Positions 6,686-11,566 of a stretch of DNA of 11,566 nt are shown piece after piece. Within the stretch, counting starts at the first letter, position 1. Each line of letters opens with the position of its first letter. The stretch spans positions 1-11,566 of the forward strand of contig JAQWTF010000171.1 of the NCBI GenBank assembly GCA_029242825.1, given 5' to 3'. The translations under genes were made by a program, and so were the position numbers. Origin of the DNA: MAG-120531 sp029242825. Its GTDB lineage: Bacteria; Bacteroidota; Bacteroidia; Flavobacteriales; Flavobacteriaceae. Under the pieces are notes generated by a model. It was not told the origin of the DNA. It was given only the letters and a program-made list of their open reading frames with translations, and did not search any database.

Positions 6686-7623
6686 TGAAACAATTGACCA
6701 ATCATATTTTAATGATCAGGCCTGCGCAGTTCAGGATGAACGAGCAAACGGCTGTGAATAACTACTTTCAGGCATCGGCGGGATTATCGCCAGAAGAGGT
6801 GGTGAAAAAATCACAAGAAGAATTTGACGCTTATGTGTCTGTCTTGAGAGAAAAAGGGGTGCAGGTAACGGTGGTACAGGATACGGAAGATCCAGATACA
6901 CCAGACGCCTTGTTTCCTAATAACTGGGTGTCTTTTCACCAGGATGCCACGGTAGCCCTTTATCCTATGTTTGCAGAAAATAGACGCTTAGAAAGGAGAG
7001 AAGCAGTTTTGGAAATCTTGGAAGAAGACGGGTTTATCATAGACCAAGTCATGGATTATACCGCTGCAGAAGACTCAGGTATTTTTCTAGAGGGTACAGG
7101 GAGTCTAATTTTAGATAGGGTGCATAAAAAAGCCTATTGTGCCTTGTCTTCCAGAGCAGACGAGGAGTTGTTTATAGAATTTTGTGAAGACTTTGAGTAT
7201 ACCCCTGTTATTTTTACTGCTAATCAAACGGTAAACGGTAGTCGTCTACCTATTTACCACACCAACGTGATGATGTGTTTGGCAGAGACCTTTGCAGTGA
7301 TCTGTTTGGACAGTATAGATGACAAGAAAGAACGCAAAGCGGTATTGAATCACTTAAAAGAAGACGGTAAAGAGATTATTGCGATTAGCGAGGCTCAAAT
7401 GCACTCCTTTGCTGGAAATATGTTACAAGTGATCGGTTCAGAGGAAGCCCCTTATTTGGTCATGAGCAGCACCGCATATAAAAGTCTTACACCCGATCAG
7501 TTGTCAAAAATTGAACAGCATTGTGAGATCATACACGCAGACCTTTCCACGATTGAAACTTGTGGAGGTGGTAGCGCCCGTTGTATGATGGCGGAAGTAT
7601 TTTTACCCAGGATGGAAAGTTAA
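6685..7623 (+). CDS. ctlX: CtlX-type citrulline hydrolase (arginine deiminase-related)
   Basis: A 312-residue protein with the guanidine-modifying-enzyme fold. I recognise it as the family named citrulline utilization hydrolase CtlX after Francisella citrulline ureidase, which would give ornithine, ammonia and CO2. Landmarks: NHILMIRPAQFRMNEQTAVN (6-25), PDALFPNNW (73-81), Glu136 in FLEGTGSLILDR, His192 in YHTNVMMC, and Cys300 in CGGGSARCMMAEVFLP. The C-terminal Cys context differs clearly from the gene before it (GGGSARC against LLRCST), so the two are not recent duplicates. The ATG at 6685 uses the last base of the upstream TAA. The stop at 7621-7623 overlaps the stop of the convergent gene on the - strand. 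Activity on citrulline is known for the family, not shown here. Confidence 0.85.
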   Translation: MKQLTNHILMIRPAQFRMNEQTAVNNYFQASAGLSPEEVVKKSQEEFDAYVSVLREKGVQVTVVQDTEDPDTPDALFPNNWVSFHQDATVALYPMFAENRRLERREAVLEILEEDGFIIDQVMDYTAAEDSGIFLEGTGSLILDRVHKKAYCALSSRADEELFIEFCEDFEYTPVIFTANQTVNGSRLPIYHTNVMMCLAETFAVICLDSIDDKKERKAVLNHLKEDGKEIIAISEAQMHSFAGNMLQVIGSEEAPYLVMSSTAYKSLTPDQLSKIEQHCEIIHADLSTIETCGGGSARCMMAEVFLPRMES

Positions 7624-8042
7624 TGATACGACTGATTGGGGTCATTCGCTATTTTAGCGTCTAAAATCCTTTTAAAGTATTTTTGAATGGCCTTGGTGTC
7701 TGCTTTCACCTTAACAAAGTAGTTATCCATATACACACTGTAAATCCCTGTGTCTCCCTTGAAAATGGTGAGTTTGTAAAATGGAATGACCAGGGCATAG
7801 GTTTCTAATAAAGCTCTAAATCGAAGAATAATCCCTTTGGGCCTGAGTTCAATAGAACTGTAGTTGGTATTATGGTCTAGTACCAACAAAGAATGAATGG
7901 TGGCACTGCTAGATACAATTTCCAATTTAGGAGAACCAATACCCCCCATTTTAAACCGTTCCTTAATGGAATAGGCTTCACCTACTAAATCATTAATAGT
8001 ATTGGTCTGGCCAGGATTGTTATACGAATCGTTACAGAGCAT
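7620..8042 (-). CDS. conserved-looking protein of unknown function, 140 aa
   Basis: I cannot assign a family to this protein. It is soluble by composition, without signal peptide or membrane segment. Residues 1-35 are polar, with an NDLVGEAYSIKERF helix-like stretch. The middle (about 36-100) alternates hydrophobic and charged residues as in beta strands (LEIVSSSATIHSLLVLDH, IELRPKGIILRF). The C-terminus (about 105-140) is lysine-rich and probably helical. It is likely a real gene: it fills the 423 nt between ctlX and argS exactly, has protein-like composition, and no other frame there is open. The ATG at 8042 is followed by LCNDSYNNPG. It is convergent with ctlX (4-nt overlap) and divergent from argS over 113 nt. 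The only promoter-like sequence upstream is a one-mismatch -7 element, TACCTTTA (8054-8061, - strand), without a TTG at proper distance. Confidence 0.75.
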   Translation of the reverse strand: MLCNDSYNNPGQTNTINDLVGEAYSIKERFKMGGIGSPKLEIVSSSATIHSLLVLDHNTNYSSIELRPKGIILRFRALLETYALVIPFYKLTIFKGDTGIYSVYMDNYFVKVKADTKAIQKYFKRILDAKIANDPNQSYH

Positions 8043-8155
8043 CTTTTTTTTAGTAAAGGTACTATATTATATGAATGGACTAAAGCGCTAATTGCAAAAC
8101 AGCACATCATTATTGAGAATAAAATCTTAATTTTGCCCCCTTAGAAGTAAGCATT
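8043..8155. promoter_or_regulatory. Divergent intergenic region with candidate -7 element for argS
   Basis: This 113-nt AT-rich gap separates the 140-aa gene from argS. On the + strand, TAATTTTG at 8128-8135 fits TAnnTTTG and lies 20 nt before the argS ATG. The nearest TTG upstream (8113-8115) is only 12 nt away, shorter than the usual 17-23, so the assignment rests on the -7 element alone. No terminator or operator repeat is evident. Confidence 0.4.
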
Positions 8156-9943
8156 ATGAATGTAGTATCCCTGATTGAAAAAACCGTCTTAAATGGCGTT
8201 GAAAAAATTTTTGACAAGTCATTGTCTTCTGTAGAATTTGTACCTACAAGAAAGGATTTTGAAGGAGATATTACCGTGGTTGTTTTTTCTTTACTTAAAG
8301 TAATTAAAGGAAATCCGGAAGTGATTGGGAACCAGATAGGGACTTATTTACAAGAGGAGCTGGAAGTTGTAAAGTCATTTAATGTAGTTAAAGGATTTTT
8401 GAACATTAGCTTAACAGATCGTTTTTTCCTTTCGGCTTTCGCCGATGCTTTATTGGATACCTCTTATGGTACCGTTAAAGAGAAAGACCCTCAGGCAGTG
8501 ATGGTGGAATACTCCTCTCCAAACACCAACAAACCCCTTCATTTGGGGCATATTAGAAATAACTTATTAGGCTATTCAGTAGCTCAAATTTTAGAAGCTT
8601 CTGGTAAAAAGGTGTACAAGACCCAAATTATTAATGACCGAGGGATTCATATTTGTAAAAGTATGTTGGCTTGGCAGAAGTTTGGTCATGGAGAAACGCC
8701 TGAATCTTCGGGTCTTAAAGGAGACGCCCTAGTAGGGAAATACTATGTGGCCTTTGACAAAGCCTATAAAGAAGAGGTGGCTGCTTTGGTAGCCTCAGGG
8801 ATGGAACAAGCCACAGCAGAAAAAGAAACCAGCCTTTTAAAAGCCGCACAAGAAATGCTCATTCGTTGGGAATCTGGCGATGATGAGGTGGTGGCTTTGT
8901 GGAAAAAAATGAATGCTTGGGTATACAAAGGTTTTGAAGAGACGTATAAGCGTTTGGGCGTAAGCTTTGACAGTTATTACTACGAGAGCGACACTTACCT
9001 ACTCGGAAAAGATGTGGTGGCCAAAGGCCTAGAACAAGGCGTGTTTTTCAAAAAAGAAGATGGGAGTGTATGGATAGATCTTACTGAAGAAGGTCTGGAC
9101 GAGAAGATTGTGTTGCGTTCAGACGGCACGGCAGTATATATGACTCAAGATATAGGAACGGCCATTCAGCGGGTAGCAGATTACCCGGATGTGAATGGTA
9201 TGGTATATACGGTAGGGAATGAGCAAGATTACCATTTTAAAGTATTGTTCCTCATTCTTAAAAAATTAGGATTTAGTTGGGCCCAACAATTGTTTCATCT
9301 GAGCTATGGAATGGTAGATTTACCCAGCGGTAAAATGAAAAGTAGGGAGGGCACTGTGGTAGACGCAGATGATCTAATCACTGAAATGGCGGCTACGGCA
9401 GAAAGTATTTCTGAAGATCTAGGGAAGCTATCTGGATATACCCAGGAGCAGAAAGCTTCTTTATACCACACTATAGGTTTGGGTGCGCTCAAATACTATA
9501 TTTTAAAAGTAGATCCTAAGAAGCGAATTTTATTTGATCCAAAAGAATCGGTAGATTTTCAAGGAAATACGGGTCCATTTATGCAGTATACCTATGCTAG
9601 GATTCAATCTATTTTGAGGAAAGCAGATTTTGAAACGACTGTTGTGCCAGCTTTTGAAGGGCAAGAATCTTTTTTGCACGAGAAAGAAGTGGCCTTATTG
9701 AAGCAGTTGTTTTTATTTCCTGAAACCATTCAATTGGCCGCACAAAATTACAGTCCTGCTTTAGTCGCTAATTACACCTATGACTTGGTAAAGGCTTTTA
9801 ATAGTTTTTACCAGAACGTATCTATTTTGGGGGAGTCTGATGAGGAATTAAAAGTATTCAGGGTGGCGCTTTCTAGAAAAGTGGCCCAAGTGATTCAAGA
9901 TGCTTTAGGCCTTTTGGGAATTGAGGTCCCGGAGCGCATGTAA
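8156..9943 (+). CDS. argS: arginyl-tRNA synthetase
   Basis: Class I aminoacyl-tRNA synthetase that charges tRNA-Arg, which must be bound for arginine activation. The 595 residues are normal. The N-terminal tRNA-recognition domain spans about 1-110. The Rossmann catalytic core starts with VEYSSPNTNKPLHLGHIRNN (117-136), where HLGH (129-132) is the HIGH motif. Further core blocks are INDRGIH (159-165), VLRSDGTAVYMTQDIG (319-334) and YTVGNEQDYHFK (351-362). The second signature is the variant KMKSREG (393-399), typical of ArgRS lacking a canonical KMSKS. The C-terminal part carries the KYYILKVDPKKRILFDP block (446-462), and from about 475 an all-helical DALR anticodon-binding domain (YTYARIQSIL, 478-487). 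Tandem stops (TAATAA) end it. Its neighbours are arginine/citrulline enzymes, but no shared transcript is evident. Confidence 0.98.
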   Translation: MNVVSLIEKTVLNGVEKIFDKSLSSVEFVPTRKDFEGDITVVVFSLLKVIKGNPEVIGNQIGTYLQEELEVVKSFNVVKGFLNISLTDRFFLSAFADALLDTSYGTVKEKDPQAVMVEYSSPNTNKPLHLGHIRNNLLGYSVAQILEASGKKVYKTQIINDRGIHICKSMLAWQKFGHGETPESSGLKGDALVGKYYVAFDKAYKEEVAALVASGMEQATAEKETSLLKAAQEMLIRWESGDDEVVALWKKMNAWVYKGFEETYKRLGVSFDSYYYESDTYLLGKDVVAKGLEQGVFFKKEDGSVWIDLTEEGLDEKIVLRSDGTAVYMTQDIGTAIQRVADYPDVNGMVYTVGNEQDYHFKVLFLILKKLGFSWAQQLFHLSYGMVDLPSGKMKSREGTVVDADDLITEMAATAESISEDLGKLSGYTQEQKASLYHTIGLGALKYYILKVDPKKRILFDPKESVDFQGNTGPFMQYTYARIQSILRKADFETTVVPAFEGQESFLHEKEVALLKQLFLFPETIQLAAQNYSPALVANYTYDLVKAFNSFYQNVSILGESDEELKVFRVALSRKVAQVIQDALGLLGIEVPERM

Positions 9944-9964
9944 TAAAAATTTTCAGCAGTAGTG

Positions 9965-9993
9965 AAAAAAAAAGGCGGCCCATGGGCCGCCTT
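9965..9993 (-). terminator. Strong terminator of the rhodopsin gene, GC-rich hairpin
   Basis: The arms AAGGCGGCC (9972-9980) and GGCCGCCTT (9985-9993) form a perfect 9-bp stem around CATG. Read on the - strand, the stem is followed by nine T (9973-9965), so it is oriented to end the rhodopsin transcript, whose stop lies 23 nt away. On the + strand the hairpin follows the argS stop by 28 nt but is not followed by a T-run, so for argS it would act only weakly. It stands out as GC-rich in AT-rich surroundings. Confidence 0.92.
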
Positions 9994-10015
9994 AAATTAT
10001 CTGTGTAATAACTGA

Positions 10016-10744
10016 TTATTTTTCTTCAGATTTTGCTACTGCTAATCCATAGATTACTAATCCAAATCCTATCTTGTTTACAGCATCTCCAATGTTGTAA
10101 ACAATGTCTAGGTCTAATCCACCAAAAATACCATCGTACCATCCTGGAGTACCAGCCATGTACCCAATTGGATAAATAGCCCATCCTACAAGTACAAACC
10201 AGCACAAGGTTTTGTGTGCACTTAAAACTGCTCCACCTGCTGCTTCTGCTAACTTTTTAGCTTCACCAAACCAAATGTCATAAACTATGGCAAAGTAGGC
10301 TAGTCCAGAGATTAGACCCCAAATTTGAGCCATGTCTCTATTTACAGCTTCTCCAATGTATCCTGTTACTAACATGATTACAGAGAAGAAAATCATACGC
10401 CACATGAGTGACTTTTTAGCTCCAGCTGCCTTGAGAATTAAATAGAATTCAACGCACATTAATGGAACGGTTAAGATCCAATCTACATACCTGAAGAAAG
10501 TCGGTGATTCTCCAAAGTCTGCCCAGTAATCTCTCATGTACCAATAGTGAACTGCGGCAATGAAAGTAATCAGTCCAGAGACCAAAATAGAAGTTCTCCA
10601 TTTTTTGTCAAATCCATTCATGGATAGGAAGAAAAATGCAGAAGCGGCCATCATGGCCATACATCCTACGAAGAATGTAAATCCTACATAATCATCAGTA
10701 GCCATCTGAGCTGCTAATGGAAGGGATGCGAATAAATTTTGCAT
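10016..10744 (-). CDS. proteorhodopsin, green-absorbing light-driven proton pump
   Basis: Seven-helix microbial rhodopsin of the inner membrane that pumps H+ outward on illumination. In the 242 residues, helices run roughly 17-40, 51-69, 83-105, 112-133, 138-158, 178-198 and 212-237. Functional residues can be placed by alignment with gamma-proteobacterial GPR: Asp88 (Schiff-base counterion, D97), Thr92 (T101), Glu99 (proton donor, E108), Arg85 (R94), His66 (H75, pairs with the counterion), and Lys224 in AVNKIGFG, which binds retinal. D/T/E marks a proton pump rather than the NDQ sodium or NTQ chloride pumps of flavobacteria. Position 105 is Met (Met96), the flavobacterial green-tuned form. 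Helix E has Gly143 where GPR has bulky Phe152. The ATG at 10744 gives the normal short N-terminus. It is divergent from blh, which supplies retinal, and has its own promoter candidate and strong terminator. Confidence 0.97.
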   Translation of the reverse strand: MQNLFASLPLAAQMATDDYVGFTFFVGCMAMMAASAFFFLSMNGFDKKWRTSILVSGLITFIAAVHYWYMRDYWADFGESPTFFRYVDWILTVPLMCVEFYLILKAAGAKKSLMWRMIFFSVIMLVTGYIGEAVNRDMAQIWGLISGLAYFAIVYDIWFGEAKKLAEAAGGAVLSAHKTLCWFVLVGWAIYPIGYMAGTPGWYDGIFGGLDLDIVYNIGDAVNKIGFGLVIYGLAVAKSEEK

Positions 10745-10807
10745 AATAAATTAGGTTTTAGGTTAATATTTTTTTTGATTTCAATAAAGTGTTTAACAAA
10801 ATCTGGA

Positions 10808-10837
10808 TAAATTTAAACAATAATTTCATAAAAACAA
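10808..10837 (-). promoter_or_regulatory. Candidate promoter of the proteorhodopsin gene
   Basis: On the - strand, TTG (10837-10835) is followed after 19 nt by TAAATTTA (10815-10808), seven of eight bases of TTG/TAnnTTTG at ideal spacing. The predicted transcript start is near 10801, giving a 5' leader of about 57 nt. There is no Shine-Dalgarno sequence before the ATG, as is usual in this group. How light or nutrients act on it cannot be read from the sequence. Confidence 0.55.
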
Positions 10838-10856
10838 GACCTAATTAATAATATTT

Positions 10857-10884
10857 TAATAATTTTGATCTTAAATAATTATTA
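10857..10884 (+). promoter_or_regulatory. Candidate blh -7 element inside an AT inverted repeat
   Basis: TAATTTTG (10860-10867) fits TAnnTTTG and lies 19 nt before the presumed TTG start of blh, giving a leader of only about 13 nt. No TTG exists at -33. The inverted pair TAATAATT (10857-10864) and AATTATTA (10877-10884) covers the -7 element and the predicted start site, as an operator would. In sequence this AT-rich it may also be chance. Confidence 0.38.
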
Positions 10885-10886
10885 TA

Positions 10887-11566
10887 TTGAAAAATATTAA
10901 GTTAATACTCACTTTTTTCACCCTTTGGCTGTCTGTTTTCTTTACAGATGTTTTGGAAGATTTTGTAGCCTATTTTTTTATTTTGAGCTTAGGAATATTA
11001 CATGGCGCTAACGATCTAGGCGTGGGAGAAAAAACATTGAAAAAGTATCCTATATTATCTAAAAAATGGATCCTGTTGTTGTTCTATGTACTCAGTATTT
11101 TTGTGGTAGCTTTCTTATTAATGCAATTTCCAACTGTGACCCTTGCACTATTTGTTCTACTGAGTGCTTATCATTTTGGAGAACAGCATTGGGAATCTCA
11201 TATATCCAATGATGGATATGTTTCCAAGCTTTTTATGATGAGTTATGGAATGGTGGTATTCTTTTTGCTATTTAACGCTCATTCAATACTGGTGTCTGAA
11301 ATTATAGCAGATATTAGTGGCTTTTGGATGAGCGCTTGGTTATTGAAAGCGCTTTTATATGTTTTTACAGCGATCACTTTATTGTTATATATGATGAGGT
11401 ATTACTCAAAGTTTGATGGTTCCTTTAAGGCCCGTGAGCTTTTTTATTTACTGGTCTTTTTTGTGGTATTTAACAGTACCACTTTATTATGGGCTTTTGC
11501 CATATACTTTATTTTCTGGCATTCTTTGCCCTCCTTGCTTGATCAAATGAATTTTTTATACGGTCG
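10887..11566 (+). CDS. blh: beta-carotene 15,15'-dioxygenase, Brp/Blh family (partial, 3' end missing)
   Basis: Membrane-embedded iron enzyme that splits beta-carotene into two retinals, the chromophore of the adjacent rhodopsin. 226 codons are present, and the gene continues past the window; the family has about 280-300 residues. Very hydrophobic segments alternate with the family's conserved histidine motifs: SLGILHGANDLGVGEK (34-49, His39), SAYHFGEQHW (93-102, His96 and His101) and IFWHSLPSLLDQ (209-220, His212), likely iron ligands. No ATG stands in frame between the upstream stop (10872-10874) and the conserved core. The TTG at 10887 gives an N-terminus MKNIKLILTFFTLWLSVFF that looks native and keeps the first helix, so I choose it. 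Starting at the next TTG (10953) would cut that helix. Divergent from the rhodopsin gene over 142 nt, so coordinated expression is plausible. Confidence 0.93.
   Translation, partial: MKNIKLILTFFTLWLSVFFTDVLEDFVAYFFILSLGILHGANDLGVGEKTLKKYPILSKKWILLLFYVLSIFVVAFLLMQFPTVTLALFVLLSAYHFGEQHWESHISNDGYVSKLFMMSYGMVVFFLLFNAHSILVSEIIADISGFWMSAWLLKALLYVFTAITLLLYMMRYYSKFDGSFKARELFYLLVFFVVFNSTTLLWAFAIYFIFWHSLPSLLDQMNFLYG

Noticed and set aside
5771..7623. Recent tandem duplication of one hydrolase gene
   Set aside because: The two proteins share the fold and catalytic triad but differ in almost all motif contexts, so they are distinct families placed side by side.
9265..9360. Possible defect in argS for lacking a canonical KMSKS
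   Set aside because: The KMKSREG variant is normal for many arginyl-tRNA synthetases; the rest of the enzyme is intact.
10016..10744. Sodium (NDQ) or chloride (NTQ) pumping rhodopsin, both known in flavobacteria
   Set aside because: The three motif positions are Asp88, Thr92 and Glu99, the proton-pump set.
1..11566. Mobile element, defence system, CRISPR or tRNA-linked integration site
   Set aside because: No transposase, integrase, spaced direct repeats, tRNA or target-site duplication was seen; the order is ordinary chromosomal housekeeping plus the phototrophy locus.

Overview
The window comes from an AT-rich chromosome that is very probably that of a marine flavobacterium (Bacteroidota, Flavobacteriia). 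The signs are the protein sequences, the lack of clear Shine-Dalgarno sequences, intergenic matches to the Bacteroidota promoter type (TTG about 19 nt upstream of TAnnTTTG), and a green-tuned proteorhodopsin divergent from a Brp/Blh retinal-forming oxygenase. The genus cannot be fixed from this stretch. I see no tRNA, rRNA, CRISPR array, insertion sequence or prophage.

Positions 1-1710 are the distal end of the large ribosomal protein operon: the last codons of rpsD, then rpoA and rplQ, closed by an intrinsic terminator. Positions 1734-5752 hold three single housekeeping genes, each followed by its own hairpin terminator: carA (small, glutamine-hydrolysing subunit of carbamoyl-phosphate synthetase, without carB beside it), eno (enolase) and gltA (citrate synthase, with the clearest promoter on the + strand).

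Positions 5771-7623 are a two-gene unit of guanidine-modifying-fold enzymes: an arginine deiminase/DDAH-like hydrolase and a CtlX-type citrulline hydrolase. They share one base at TAATG and are probably translationally coupled. Together they could carry a guanidino compound through citrulline to ornithine. The second gene collides end to end with a small unrecognised gene on the - strand (7620-8042), the stop codons overlapping inside one TTAA. That gene is in turn divergent from argS (8156-9943).

Positions 9972-11566 are the phototrophy locus. A strong GC-rich terminator ends the - strand proteorhodopsin gene (10016-10744), which has the D/T/E residues of an outward proton pump. A 142-nt, very AT-rich divergent region separates it from blh, which runs off the window end and seems to start with TTG. 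Blh cleaves beta-carotene to retinal, the chromophore of the rhodopsin, so the pair supplies both protein and cofactor of a light-driven proton pump. This is a known type of system. The less ordinary points are the possible carotenoid-antenna glycine in helix E, the TTG start of blh, the architecture of the divergent control region, and the arginine/citrulline pair.
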